DNA of 64,000 bases from Williamsia sp. (GTDB lineage Bacteria; Actinomycetota; Actinomycetes; Mycobacteriales; Mycobacteriaceae). Where the stretch lies: NCBI RefSeq assembly GCF_016462415.1, contig NZ_JAEMTF010000014.1, positions 1 through 64,000 of the forward strand. The letters run 5' to 3'. The notes under the pieces are model-generated. The model was not told the DNA's origin. It worked only from the letters and a program-made list of their open reading frames with translations, and did no database searches. Both the position numbers and the translations under genes were made by a program. Shown piece after piece: positions 1-10,274 of the stretch. Within the stretch, counting starts at the first letter, position 1; each line of letters opens with the position of its first letter.

Positions 1-1012
1 AGGTGGCCTTCTCGGCGAAGCGGGACAGCGCCAGCAGCCGCGACGTCGCGCGCAGGTACTTCTTGCGGTAGCCGCCGGCCAGCATCTCCTCGGTGAAGAT
101 CTCGTCGAGTTTGCATCCGGAGACCATCAGCGGGATACCCGCGTCGTAGAGCCGGTCGGCCAGGACGACCATCCGCAGCGCGACGGTCTGGTCCGACGCC
201 GGGTGCACGTTCGACACACACACCAGGGTCACCCCGTCGACGAGTGCCTTGTACTTGGACGGGTGCAGCTTGGCGAGATGGGCGCACAGCTCGTCGAAGT
301 CGTCGAGGGTCGCACCCTCGGTCTTCTCTGCCAGGGCGCGCAACTCCTCGTCGGAGGCCGGGTCGGGCGCAGGCGGGAGATCTCGGTGGCGGTAGTCGGG
401 ACCGTCGACCCGGATGGTCTCGAACACACCGGAGAGCTTTCGGATCTCGCGCAGGAAGTCCTGCGCGGCGAAACGACCCTCACCGAGCTGCCCGGGCAGC
501 GTGTTCGACGTGGCCGCGATCGACACTCCCTGCGCGGTGAGCTCGGTCAGAAGTCGTGACACGAGCATGGTGTCGCCGGGATCGTCGAGTTCGAACTCGT
601 CGATGCAGATGACGCTGTGCTTCGACAGTCGCTCGACCGATGCGGTGAACCCGAGCGCCCCGACGACGTGGGTCACCTCGACGAACGTCGCGAACGCCTT
701 CGGCTCGGGCATGAGGTGGTAGATCGAGGCGAGCAGGTGGGTCTTGCCGACACCGAAACCGCCGTCGAGGTAGATGCCGACGCCCTGGCTCGGGCTGCGC
801 TTGCCGAGCATGCTGCGTTTGCCCTCGCGCGCCTTGCGCGCCTTGGTGACGAACTCGCGCCCGGCGTCGACCGCCGCAGACTGACTCGGTTCGTTCGGGT
901 CGGGGATGTAGCTCTCGAAGCTCACCTCGTCGAACATCGAGGGCGGGACCATCTCGTCGACCAGAGCCTCGGGCGGCACCTGGGGAGTGCGATCGCTCAA
1001 CCGTGCCGTCAT
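1..1012 (-). CDS. zapE: Cell division protein ZapE / AFG1-like ATPase (3' end outside window)
   Basis: Reverse-strand reading frame MTARLSDRTPQVPPEALVDEMVPPSMFDEVSF...GIYLDGGFGVGKTHLLASIYHL...CIDEFELDDPGDTML; Walker A and IDEFE Walker B of AFG1/ZapE. Not in the ORF track because it runs off the edge. Confidence 0.9.
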   Translation of the reverse strand, partial: MTARLSDRTPQVPPEALVDEMVPPSMFDEVSFESYIPDPNEPSQSAAVDAGREFVTKARKAREGKRSMLGKRSPSQGVGIYLDGGFGVGKTHLLASIYHLMPEPKAFATFVEVTHVVGALGFTASVERLSKHSVICIDEFELDDPGDTMLVSRLLTELTAQGVSIAATSNTLPGQLGEGRFAAQDFLREIRKLSGVFETIRVDGPDYRHRDLPPAPDPASDEELRALAEKTEGATLDDFDELCAHLAKLHPSKYKALVDGVTLVCVSNVHPASDQTVALRMVVLADRLYDAGIPLMVSGCKLDEIFTEEMLAGGYRKKYLRATSRLLALSRFAEKAT

Positions 1013-1046
1013 GTCCCGACAGTAGCGACGCCGTAAGAATGATCTC

Positions 1047-1769
1047 GTGTACCTCTTGGATAAAGCGACCCAGCTCACAGTCGACCGCGCGAGGCTGACC
1101 GACCTCTACGCCCATCCGCCGGCCTCGGACCTCGACGGCAGATGTCACGTACGCGCCAACATGGTGACGTCCCTCGACGGTGCCGCCATGGTGGGCGGGG
1201 TGTCGGGTGCTCTCGGAGGCGACGGCGACCACGAGATCTTCGAACTCCTCCGTGACCTGTGCGATGTGGTGCTGGTCGGGTCGGGCACCGTCATCGGCGA
1301 GGACTACGGACCCATCCGCGGAGATTCCGACGCCGACACCGCGCCCCGGCTGGCGATGGTGTCGGGCTCGCTGAGCATCGACCCGGACCAGGCCAGCGTC
1401 GCCGCCCCCACCACCGTGATCATGACCTGCGCGTCGGCTCCCGAGGACAACCGTCGCCGACTGCTCGACGCCGGGGCGACGCTCGTCGACTGCGGTGAGA
1501 CCGAGGTCGAGCTCCCGCGTGTGCTGTCCGCACTGGCCGAGCGGGGTCGCCTCCGGGTGCTGTGCGAGGGCGGGCCGGGGCTGCTGGCGAACCTGTACGC
1601 CGACGACCTGGTCGACGAGCTGTGCGTCACGATCGGCCCCGCCATCGTCGGCGGCTCGTCCGGCCGCATCACGCACGGTCCCGACGGCGCGCCGACCCGA
1701 CAGATGCGCCGGGCGCACGTGCTCGCCGACGACGAGGGCTACCTGTTCACCAGGTGGGTTCGCGCCTAG
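1047..1769 (+). CDS. Pyrimidine reductase family protein (RibD C-terminal/DHFR-like fold)
   Basis: MVTSLDGAAMVGGVSGALGG, LVGSGTVIGEDYGP, CEGGPGLLANL motifs; syntenic with Rv2671. Confidence 0.88.
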   Translation: MYLLDKATQLTVDRARLTDLYAHPPASDLDGRCHVRANMVTSLDGAAMVGGVSGALGGDGDHEIFELLRDLCDVVLVGSGTVIGEDYGPIRGDSDADTAPRLAMVSGSLSIDPDQASVAAPTTVIMTCASAPEDNRRRLLDAGATLVDCGETEVELPRVLSALAERGRLRVLCEGGPGLLANLYADDLVDELCVTIGPAIVGGSSGRITHGPDGAPTRQMRRAHVLADDEGYLFTRWVRA

Positions 1770-1819
1770 TGCGCACGCACCCACACCGGCACCTCCGAAC
1801 GAGCCACTAGGCTCGCGGC

Positions 1820-3394
1820 ATGCGCTCTGTCTTGCCGGTTCGACTGCTGTGCGCGCTGTCGGTGGTCGTGGCGCTGGCCGCCGGGTGTGCCGTCGGCCCC
1901 GACACCGGTCCGGAGCTGGTCATCGACAACGGCAACGACGGCAACGGACCGGCGTCGAGTGCAGGACCTCCCCCACCACCGCAACTGACCGCGCCGAACG
2001 CCGACCTGGCGTGGAAACCGTGCGCGAGTCCGGTCACCGCACGCTTCGGTCTGCCCGCCGTACCCGCGGGTGTGCTGGTCGACTGCGCCGAGTACCAGTC
2101 GAGCATCACCCCCGGCGTCGCCACCGTCGACTCCGTCGTCGTCTCCGCCGTCCGCGTCCGCCTGGCCGCGACCCCCGCCGCGGCCGCACCCCTGGTCCTC
2201 ACCTCCGGCACCGACATGCCGTCGGCGCTCACCGCCATGCTGCTCGCCTCCGCCCCCGGCCGCTCGCTGCTCGCCGACCACCCGATCGTCGCCGTCGACC
2301 GCCGCGGGATCGGTGAGAGTTCCCCGCTGGACTGCCTGACCGTCCGCGAGCGCAATTCGCTGCTGGACAACGGTTTCGACAGCAGCGACGTCGCCGGCGG
2401 CACCGCGGCCCGACAGCAACGACTGATATCCACCGCCGCCGAGGCCGCCGACGGGTGTTCGGAGACGATCAGTCCGTACCAGGTGGCGTTCACCGCCGCG
2501 AACGCCGCGAGCGACATCGAACGGCTCCGCACGATCTGGAAGGTCGACCGGATCGGGCTGCTCGGCGTCGGGTCCGGGTCCGATGTCGCGCTCGCCTACT
2601 CGGGGCTCTACCGCAACCGTGTGGGACGCATCATCCTCGACACCCCGACCCCCTACCTCACCTCGGCCCGGGCACGCGGGCAGCAGCTCGCCGCGGGAAC
2701 CGACGCGGCGCTGGCCCAGTTCGCGACCGTCTGCGCCGCCGCGCGCTGCGCGCTGGGGTCCGACCCACGCAGAGCCATCAACGGCCTGATCCAGCAGGCC
2801 GCGCGGGGGCAGCTCGCAACACTCTCCGACGCCGACGTGCTGAGCGCGCTGACCACCGAGTTGGCGCTGACGACCTCCGACCGCGCGGCGACCGTGTTCC
2901 GGGTGGCGTCGCTGCTGCAGTCCGCCGTCACCGGTGACGTCGCCCCGCTCACCGCGGCGGTCGCTCGCGCCCGGGCGATCCGCGGTGGCGACGGGCAACT
3001 GCTGTCCCGCTGCAACGACACGTCGCAACCTGTGGGCCAGAACGAGATCGGCGACCTGGTGACCTCGTGGACCCAGCAGTACCCACTCACCGGCGCCGAC
3101 ACCGCGCTGTCACTACTGCGCTGCAACGGGTGGCCGGCCGGCCCGGCCGCGCCGCGACCCGCCGGTTTCGACGTCGCCGTGCTCGTGCTCAACGGCGGCA
3201 CCGACACGATCAACGGCGCGACCGGCGTCGGCGCGGTCGAGCCGCTCGTCCTCGCCGCCAGGGGGACCTCGAGCACCGTCACCTGGGATGGCCTGGGCTA
3301 CTCGGTCGCCGCCCATTCCGACTGCGCGGCCGACATCGTCGGGCGCTACGCGAACACCGGCACCGTGCCGGACACCGGCGCCTGCCCCTCCTAG
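1820..3394 (+). CDS. Exported alpha/beta hydrolase, TAP-like (Rv2672-type)
   Basis: N-terminal lipoprotein-like signal (VVVALAAGCAVG), DRRGIGES oxyanion-type motif, C-terminal TAP-like domain. Confidence 0.82.
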   Translation: MRSVLPVRLLCALSVVVALAAGCAVGPDTGPELVIDNGNDGNGPASSAGPPPPPQLTAPNADLAWKPCASPVTARFGLPAVPAGVLVDCAEYQSSITPGVATVDSVVVSAVRVRLAATPAAAAPLVLTSGTDMPSALTAMLLASAPGRSLLADHPIVAVDRRGIGESSPLDCLTVRERNSLLDNGFDSSDVAGGTAARQQRLISTAAEAADGCSETISPYQVAFTAANAASDIERLRTIWKVDRIGLLGVGSGSDVALAYSGLYRNRVGRIILDTPTPYLTSARARGQQLAAGTDAALAQFATVCAAARCALGSDPRRAINGLIQQAARGQLATLSDADVLSALTTELALTTSDRAATVFRVASLLQSAVTGDVAPLTAAVARARAIRGGDGQLLSRCNDTSQPVGQNEIGDLVTSWTQQYPLTGADTALSLLRCNGWPAGPAAPRPAGFDVAVLVLNGGTDTINGATGVGAVEPLVLAARGTSSTVTWDGLGYSVAAHSDCAADIVGRYANTGTVPDTGACPS

Positions 3395-3445
3395 TCCTCG
3401 GGGTGCCGCGGGCAGATCGGGCGCGGGCCGTAGTACGGTTCGCGG

Positions 3446-4639
3446 GTGCCGGTTGCCGACAGACGTCTGTTCCCGACCATGGACGTACCGCGGATCGCGT
3501 CCGTGGTCCTGTGGCCGATCTCCGTACTCCTGATCATCCAGCGGTCGATCATCCTCGGGGTCAACGGCGATCGGACCGATGACTTCACCCCGGTCTACAA
3601 CGCCGCCCTGCGGTTCCTGCGCGATCAGCCGGTGTACGCCGAGAACTACAACACCGTCGACCCGCACTACCTGTACCCGCCGTCGGGGACGCTGCTCATG
3701 GCACCGTTCGCCTACATCGACCCCGAGCGAGCCCGCTGGTTGTTCATCGCGGTCTCGGTCGTCGCACTGATCGTCTCGGCGTGGTTGCTGGTCAAGCTGT
3801 TCGGTTACGCGGTGTCGTCGGTGGCCTTCCCTGCCGTGCTGTTCTTCTTCTTCAGCACCGAGACGGTCGCGCACACGCTGATCTTCACCAACTTCAACTC
3901 GTTCGTGTTGCTCGGCGAGCTGGCGTTCATGCTGCTGGCCCTGCGCCGACGGGATCTGTGGGCCGGTGTCCCGCTGGGCATCACGTTCGCGGTCAAGCCC
4001 GTGCTCGCGGTACTGCTCCTGCTGCCGCTTCTGAACCGTCAGTGGAAGGTGTTCGTCGGGGCCGTCGGTGTCCCGCTGGTGCTGACCGCCCTGGCGTGGC
4101 CGATCAGCGTCGACCCGATGTCGTTCGTCAAGCGGACCGTTCCGTACCTGACCGAGGCGCGCGACTACTACAACAGCTCGATCGCGGGCAACGGTGCCTA
4201 CTTCGGGGTGCAGTCGTGGCTGATCTACGTGCTCCGCATCGCCTTCGTGCTGATGGCCGTGTTCAGCCTGTGGTTCCTCTACAAGCACTACCGCAGGACC
4301 GACGAGCTGCTGTGGATGGCGACGTCGTCGGGTGTCCTGCTCGGCACGTCGTTCCTCGTGCTCGGACTCGGCCAGGGCTACTACTCGATGATGCTCTTCC
4401 CGCTCCTGATGACCGTGGTGCGTCCCGGGTCGGTGATGCGCAACTGGCCCGCATGGCTCGGCGTGTACGGCTGCATGACGTTCGACGCTTTCTATTCGAC
4501 GCGCTGGGCGGCGTTCGGTCGTGCCCTGGAGTACAACAAGGTGACCTGGGGCTGGTCGCTGTTGATGATCGTGGTGTTCTGCGTCCTGCTCTTCCGTCAC
4601 CTCGACCTCCGACGCGATCGCGCTACCGTAGAGGTATGA
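3446..4639 (+). CDS. aftC: Alpha-(1->3)-arabinofuranosyltransferase, GT87/DUF2029 membrane protein
   Basis: Multi-TM protein with NYNTVDPHYLYPPSGTLLMAPFAY; position between Rv2672-like gene and msrB as in mycobacteria. Confidence 0.85.
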   Translation: MPVADRRLFPTMDVPRIASVVLWPISVLLIIQRSIILGVNGDRTDDFTPVYNAALRFLRDQPVYAENYNTVDPHYLYPPSGTLLMAPFAYIDPERARWLFIAVSVVALIVSAWLLVKLFGYAVSSVAFPAVLFFFFSTETVAHTLIFTNFNSFVLLGELAFMLLALRRRDLWAGVPLGITFAVKPVLAVLLLLPLLNRQWKVFVGAVGVPLVLTALAWPISVDPMSFVKRTVPYLTEARDYYNSSIAGNGAYFGVQSWLIYVLRIAFVLMAVFSLWFLYKHYRRTDELLWMATSSGVLLGTSFLVLGLGQGYYSMMLFPLLMTVVRPGSVMRNWPAWLGVYGCMTFDAFYSTRWAAFGRALEYNKVTWGWSLLMIVVFCVLLFRHLDLRRDRATVEV

Positions 4640-5058
4640 CTACCGAGTCCAATGCAGGCCCCACCGGGATCGAACTGACCGACGAGCAGTGGCGCGAGAA
4701 GCTCACCCCCGAGGAGTACCGCGTGCTGCGGCAGGCGGGTACCGAGGCGCCGTTCGTCGGCGAGTACACCGACACCACGACCACCGGTGTCTACCGCTGC
4801 CGGGCGTGCGACGCAGAGCTGTTCCGCAGCGACCAGAAGTTCGAATCGCACTGCGGTTGGCCGTCGTTCTTCAGCCCGCTGGCTGGCGAGGCCATCATCG
4901 AGAAGGTCGACCGCTCGATGGGCATGAAGCGCACCGAGGTGCTCTGCGCGAACTGCGGCAGCCACCTCGGACATGTCTTCGAGGGTGAGGGCTACGACAC
5001 CCCCACCGACCTGCGGTACTGCATCAACTCGGTGTCGATGCGCCTCGAAGAGGCCTGA
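4636..5058 (+). CDS. msrB: Peptide-methionine (R)-S-oxide reductase
   Basis: CRACDAELFRSDQKFESHCGWPSFF ... RTEVLCANCGSHLGHVFEGEG...RYCINSVSM; start ATG 4636 inside ORF 3781..5058. Confidence 0.95.
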   Translation: MTTESNAGPTGIELTDEQWREKLTPEEYRVLRQAGTEAPFVGEYTDTTTTGVYRCRACDAELFRSDQKFESHCGWPSFFSPLAGEAIIEKVDRSMGMKRTEVLCANCGSHLGHVFEGEGYDTPTDLRYCINSVSMRLEEA

Positions 5059-5133
5059 CCCGGCTCCCCCTGTCGGCTCGTCCAGGGGCGCTCATCACGC
5101 CTTCGGCGTCGGTGAGCGCTCGTCGAAACGCGC

Positions 5134-5829
5134 TCAGGGCAGCGCGCTGACCAACTGCTCGACGTCGACGCGTGGACCCGTGAAGAACGGGGTCTCCTCG
5201 CGCACGTGCATCCGCGCTTCGGTGGCGCGCAGATCGCGCATGAGGTCGACGATGCGGTGCAGCTCCGGCGCCTCGAACGCCAGCAGCCACTCGTAGTCGC
5301 CGAGGGCGAACGACGAGACGGTGTTGGCGCGGACGTCCTTGTACTCACGGGCGGCCATGCCGTGGTCGGCGAGCATCTTTCGGCGATCCGCGTCGGGCAG
5401 CAGGTACCACTCGTAGGAGCGCACGAACGGGTAGACGCAGATGTACCGACCCGGTTCCTCGCCGGTGATGAACGCAGGCAGATGGCTCTTGTTGAACTCG
5501 GCGGGCCGGTGCAGCGCGACGTTGCTCCAGACGGCGTTGCTCGCGCGTCCGAGCGCGGTGGTGCGACGGAAGTCGGCGTATGCGCGCTGTAGGTCCTCGA
5601 CGTCGGTGGCGTGCCACCAGATCATGAAGTCGGCGTCGGCCCGTAGACCGGCGACGTCGTAGAGACCGCGGACGACGACACCGGTGGTCTCGAGCTTCTC
5701 GAAGAACGTGCGGGTGTCGGCGATCAGCTCGTCGCGGTGCTCCGGGAGCTCCCCGGGGCGGACCGAGAAGACCGAGAACATGAGATAGCGGACCGTGGAG
5801 TTGAGTTCGGCGTAGTCGAGGCGGGTCAT
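5134..5829 (-). CDS. hemQ: Coproheme decarboxylase HemQ/ChdC (chlorite dismutase family)
   Basis: [28 protein letters not shown] ... [15 protein letters not shown]-type motif ([17 protein letters not shown]). Confidence 0.92.
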   Translation of the reverse strand: MTRLDYAELNSTVRYLMFSVFSVRPGELPEHRDELIADTRTFFEKLETTGVVVRGLYDVAGLRADADFMIWWHATDVEDLQRAYADFRRTTALGRASNAVWSNVALHRPAEFNKSHLPAFITGEEPGRYICVYPFVRSYEWYLLPDADRRKMLADHGMAAREYKDVRANTVSSFALGDYEWLLAFEAPELHRIVDLMRDLRATEARMHVREETPFFTGPRVDVEQLVSALP

Positions 5830-7232
5830 GGCTCCATCGTGCCACCGGGGCCCGCGCCCGCCACCGCGAGATCGGTCACCACCTGTTCGACGGCGACCCC
5901 CGCACGGGCGATGCAGGCCGGCACGCCGACCCCGTCGTAGGCCGAACCGCACAGGGCCAGGCCCGCCGGGCGGTGTGCGGCCACCTCGGCGACGAGGTCG
6001 CGGTGCCCCGGTGCGTAGCGTGGCAGCCCGACCGGCCAGCGCTGGACGGCTGCGTCGATCACATCGCGCGACGTCACCGCGGGTCCGGAGCCGCTCAGTT
6101 CGACGATCGTGCCCAGATCGGTGATCGCGGCGTCGATGAGATCCCGGTCGGATGTGTCGTCCACGGGGTCACCGAACCGCCCGAAGGACGCCCGCACGAG
6201 TCCGGGCCCGGCGGACAGGTGCGACCACTTGCGCGACGACAGGGTGATGGCCTTTGCCGTCGTCGCCTCGCCGGTGGCCACGAGCACACCGGAATGGTCG
6301 GGCAGGTCGACACCGGGTGCGACGGCCAGCAGGACCAGGGCCGAGCTGGCGGTCTCGATGCGTCGCAGTGGTGCGGCGAGGGCGGGCGCGCCGACCGCGA
6401 GCAGCTCCGCCGCCGCCGGCGCGGGCAGCGCGACGATCACGGCGTCGTAGCCCACCTCGTCGATCGTCCACCCGTGGCCATCGGGGATGAGAGCGCCGAC
6501 CGGATGATCGAGATGCAGACGGGCGCCGGAGGTCTCGACCAGTCGGTCGACGAGGAGCCGGTATCCCCCGTCCAACGCCCCGAACACCGGTGCGCTCGAC
6601 GACGGCGGCAGCAGCGAGGTGACCGCGGCGCCGAGGCTGTCGGCACCCGCGTCGAGGCGGGCGGCCAACTGCGGCAGCGCCGCACGCAGGCCGATGTCGT
6701 CCGACCGGCTGGAGTACACCCCCGACAGCATGGGATCGACACTGCGGTCGACGACCGAGCGACCGAAACGGTCGGCGACGAGGTCTCCGATCGAGACATC
6801 GCCGTCCGAGGACCAGTCCAGACCGCGCGTGGCCTCACCGAGCATCCGCTCCCGGTCGGCCGGGACGATCAGCTCGGCCACCGCCGACACGTCGGCGGGG
6901 ACACCCATGAGGGTGGGCCGGGGCAGCGGATGCAGGCGACCGCCGGCGAGCACCGCGGGCCGACGGGTGGTGGGCGTGACCACGTGATCGGTCAGACCCA
7001 GCTCCTCGATGAGAGCGACCGCCTCCGGTCTGCGCACGATGAACGACTCGGCGCCGGAATCGAGGAGCTGACCGTCGAGGAGCTGGGACGCGAGCAACCC
7101 GCCGGGCGAGGGCGACGCCTCGTACACGTCGATCACGGCCTCTGGCCCCAGACGCTGTCGGAGGCGTAGGGCGGCGACCAGACCGGACACCCCGCCGCCG
7201 ATCACCGCGACGCGCGGATCGGTATCGGTCAT
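5826..7232 (-). CDS. hemG: Coproporphyrinogen III / protoporphyrinogen oxidase
   Basis: FAD-binding [27 protein letters not shown]; neighbours hemQ and hemE. Confidence 0.92.
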   Translation of the reverse strand: MTDTDPRVAVIGGGVSGLVAALRLRQRLGPEAVIDVYEASPSPGGLLASQLLDGQLLDSGAESFIVRRPEAVALIEELGLTDHVVTPTTRRPAVLAGGRLHPLPRPTLMGVPADVSAVAELIVPADRERMLGEATRGLDWSSDGDVSIGDLVADRFGRSVVDRSVDPMLSGVYSSRSDDIGLRAALPQLAARLDAGADSLGAAVTSLLPPSSSAPVFGALDGGYRLLVDRLVETSGARLHLDHPVGALIPDGHGWTIDEVGYDAVIVALPAPAAAELLAVGAPALAAPLRRIETASSALVLLAVAPGVDLPDHSGVLVATGEATTAKAITLSSRKWSHLSAGPGLVRASFGRFGDPVDDTSDRDLIDAAITDLGTIVELSGSGPAVTSRDVIDAAVQRWPVGLPRYAPGHRDLVAEVAAHRPAGLALCGSAYDGVGVPACIARAGVAVEQVVTDLAVAGAGPGGTMEP

Positions 7233-7245
7233 CGCGTCACGCGGT

Positions 7246-8289
7246 TCACAGCGAGTGGACCAGCTCGACGATCTTGGTCAGCACGTCGGGATCGGTGGCG
7301 GGCAGGACGCCGTGGCCGAGGTTGAAGATGTGCCCGCCGGCACCGGCGGCCACCGCCCGATCCCCCTCGGCGACGATGCGGCGCACCGACGCGGCGACGG
7401 TGTCCCAGGAGGCGGCGAGCATCGCGGGATCGAGATTGCCCTGCAACGCCTTGCCCCCTCCGACGCGGCGACCGGCCTCGTCGAGCGGGATCCGCCAGTC
7501 GACGCCGACCACATCGGCGCCGACGTCGCCCATGGCGTGCAGGAGCTCACCGGTCCCGACCCCGAAGTGGATACGGGGGCGACCGAAGTCGGCGACCTCG
7601 GCCAGCACCCGCCGGCTGTGGGGGGCCACGAAATGCTCGTAGTCGGCCAGCGACAACATCCCCGCCCAGGAGTCGAACAGCTGCACCGCGTCGACCCCGG
7701 CCTCGAGCTGGACACGCAGGAAGGTGATCGTGATGTCGGCGAGCTTGCCCACCAACTCATGCCACGTGTCGGGCTCACCGTGCATCAGTGCCTTGGTGCG
7801 CTCGTAGTTGCGGCTCGGGCCGCCCTCGACGAGGTAGGACGCAAGCGTGAAGGGTGCCCCGGCGAATCCGATCAACGCGGTCTCGTCGTCGAGCTGCTCG
7901 CGGATCGCGCCGATCGCGTGGCCGATGGACCCCACCGCCGCGGGGACCAGCCGCGGTAGCGCGCGTACCGCGGCGCGATCGCGGACCGGGGAGGCGATGA
8001 CCGGGCCGGTGCCGGTGACGATGTCGAGGTCGATGCCCGCGGCCTTGAGCGGCACGACGATGTCGGAGAAGAGGATGGCCGCGTCCACGTCGTGCCTGCG
8101 GACCGGCTGCATCGTGATCTCGGCGACCAGTTCGGGGTCGAAGCAGGACTCCAGCATCCCGCGGCCGGCGCGGATCTCCCGGTACTCGGGCAACGAGCGT
8201 CCCGCCTGCCTCATGAACCACACGGGGCGACGGCTGGGTCGCTCTCCGGTCGCGGCGGCGATCAACGGCTTCCGGAGCTGGGTCATCAC
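7246..8289 (-). CDS. hemE: Uroporphyrinogen decarboxylase
   Basis: [46 protein letters not shown]. Confidence 0.97.
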   Translation of the reverse strand: MMTQLRKPLIAAATGERPSRRPVWFMRQAGRSLPEYREIRAGRGMLESCFDPELVAEITMQPVRRHDVDAAILFSDIVVPLKAAGIDLDIVTGTGPVIASPVRDRAAVRALPRLVPAAVGSIGHAIGAIREQLDDETALIGFAGAPFTLASYLVEGGPSRNYERTKALMHGEPDTWHELVGKLADITITFLRVQLEAGVDAVQLFDSWAGMLSLADYEHFVAPHSRRVLAEVADFGRPRIHFGVGTGELLHAMGDVGADVVGVDWRIPLDEAGRRVGGGKALQGNLDPAMLAASWDTVAASVRRIVAEGDRAVAAGAGGHIFNLGHGVLPATDPDVLTKIVELVHSL

Positions 8290-8359
8290 GGTGCCAATGC
8301 TGCCACGGCTGCGGCGCGCCTCCTACCTCCGGCCACCCGGGCCGCCTACGGTCGCTCGT

Positions 8360-8953
8360 GTGACCTCACCCGGGGCTTGCGCGGAGCCTGTCGATTTCCG
8401 TAGCGCTGTCGACTCGATGCACCAGGCCCGTATCCGTCCGGAGATCGAGGTCGGCAGCATCCGACCGCCGCAGCGCCTGGCCCCCTACAGCCACGCACTC
8501 GGCGCCGAGGTGCGCCAGCCCGAACCCGACGGCGAGGTGCCCACCGACTCCGAGGGCAGCGCCTTCGGACGGCTGATCCTGCTGCACGACCCGGACGGCC
8601 ACGAGGCCTGGAACGGGACGATGCGCCTGGTCGCCTTCGTCCAGGCCGAGGTCGAGGCTGCACTCGCCACCGATCCCCTGCTTCCCGAGGTGGCCTGGAG
8701 CTGGCTGTCCGAGGCCCTCGCCGACACCGAGATCACCGCGCTCGGAGGTACCGTCACGTCGACCACCTCGGTCCGGTACGGCGACATCTCCGGTCCGCCC
8801 CGTGCGCATCAGCTCGAACTCCGCGCGTCGTGGACGGCCACCGGGATCGCCCTCGCCGGTCATGTCGAGGCGTTCTGTGAGGTCCTGTCGTCCGCAGCGG
8901 GGCTTCCGCCGACCGGGGTCACCAACCTCGGCGTCGGCACCACCGCCCCGTAG
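8360..8953 (+). CDS. DUF3000 domain-containing protein
   Basis: VTSPGACAEPVDFRSAVDSMHQARIRPEIEVGSIRPPQRLAPYSHALGAEV; syntenic with Rv2680; GTG start chosen inside ORF 7847..8953. Confidence 0.8.
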   Translation: MTSPGACAEPVDFRSAVDSMHQARIRPEIEVGSIRPPQRLAPYSHALGAEVRQPEPDGEVPTDSEGSAFGRLILLHDPDGHEAWNGTMRLVAFVQAEVEAALATDPLLPEVAWSWLSEALADTEITALGGTVTSTTSVRYGDISGPPRAHQLELRASWTATGIALAGHVEAFCEVLSSAAGLPPTGVTNLGVGTTAP

Positions 8954-8965
8954 ACAAGGCACCCG

Positions 8966-10270
8966 ATGACCGAATCCGGTCCCCCCGACGTCCCCACACC
9001 CGAGGACGAGTCCGTGGACTCCCCCGTGGTCGACGAACCCGAGATCACCCCGCTCACCGAACCGGCCGACGGTGTCCCGCCCGTGCTCAGCACACCGGCG
9101 GAGTTCGCCGACGCTGGCGCCCGCCTCGCCGGCGGTGAGGGGCCGATCGCCCTCGACACCGAGCGCGCCTCCGGATTCCGCTACTCCGGTCGGGCCTACC
9201 TGATCCAGATCCGCCGTCGCGGGACCGGATCGTTGTTGATCGACCCGATCGACCATCCCGACGCCCTCGGCCCGGTGATCGCGGCGCTCGACGGCCCGCA
9301 ATGGGTCCTGCACGCCGCCGACCAGGACCTACCGTGTCTGCGCGAACTCGGGTTCGTGTGTGCCGACCTGTTCGACACCGAACTCGGCGGGCGCCTGCTC
9401 GGCATCCCCCGGGTCAATCTGGCGGCGATGGTCGCCCACCACCTCGGGCTCGGACTGGCCAAGGGGCACGGTGCCGCCGACTGGTCTCGTCGGCCGCTGC
9501 CCGATGACTGGTTGAACTACGCCGCTCTCGACGTCGAGGTGCTGGTGGAACTGCGCGACGCGGTGGCCGCCGAGCTCGTCGCGACGGGCAAGGACACGTG
9601 GGCGGCGCAGGAGTTCGACCACGTGCGGACCAAGCCCGACCCCGCACCACGGGTGGATCGCTGGCGGCGCACCTCGTCGCTGCACACGGTGAAGTCGACG
9701 CGCGCGCTGGCCGCGGTTCGCGAATTGTGGACCGCGCGTGAAGAAATTGCCGTCACCCGTGACATCGCGCCGGGACGGGTGCTGCCGGATTCGGCGATCG
9801 TCGCCGCGGCGCTCGCCGCCCCGCGCTCCGTCGACGAACTGACCGCGCTCCCGGTGTTCGGCGGGCACCGACAACGCCGTCAGGCCCGACGCTGGCTCGA
9901 CGCGCTCGAGCGTGCCCGTCGCCTCCCCGATTCCGAACTCCCACCGCGCTCGGCCGGCGGCGTGGGCCTGCCTGCGGTCAACCGGTGGGCGGGACGCAAT
10001 CCCGAGGCGGCGCAACGCCTCTCGGCTGCGAGAACCGCGCTCGCGGCGACATCGGAGCGCGTGGGTACCCCCGTGGAGAATCTGCTCCAACCCGATCTGC
10101 TGAGGCAGATCTGCTGGGACGGGGTGGCCGAGCCGGTCACGATCGAGGCGATCGATGAGCGACTCGCGCAGGGTGGGGCCCGACCGTGGCAGCGGGATCT
10201 GTGCGCGCCGCTGCTCCTCACCGCGTTCACCACCCCACCCGAGGCGGACGAACCCGCGGCCGAGGCCTGA
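8966..10270 (+). CDS. rnd: Ribonuclease D (3'-5' exonuclease + HRDC)
   Basis: IALDTERASGFRYSGRAYLIQIRR; WVLHAADQDLPCLRELG; YAALDVEVLVEL; HRQRRQARRWLDALERA HRDC region. Confidence 0.92.
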   Translation: MTESGPPDVPTPEDESVDSPVVDEPEITPLTEPADGVPPVLSTPAEFADAGARLAGGEGPIALDTERASGFRYSGRAYLIQIRRRGTGSLLIDPIDHPDALGPVIAALDGPQWVLHAADQDLPCLRELGFVCADLFDTELGGRLLGIPRVNLAAMVAHHLGLGLAKGHGAADWSRRPLPDDWLNYAALDVEVLVELRDAVAAELVATGKDTWAAQEFDHVRTKPDPAPRVDRWRRTSSLHTVKSTRALAAVRELWTAREEIAVTRDIAPGRVLPDSAIVAAALAAPRSVDELTALPVFGGHRQRRQARRWLDALERARRLPDSELPPRSAGGVGLPAVNRWAGRNPEAAQRLSAARTALAATSERVGTPVENLLQPDLLRQICWDGVAEPVTIEAIDERLAQGGARPWQRDLCAPLLLTAFTTPPEADEPAAEA

Positions 10271-10274
10271 GCGG

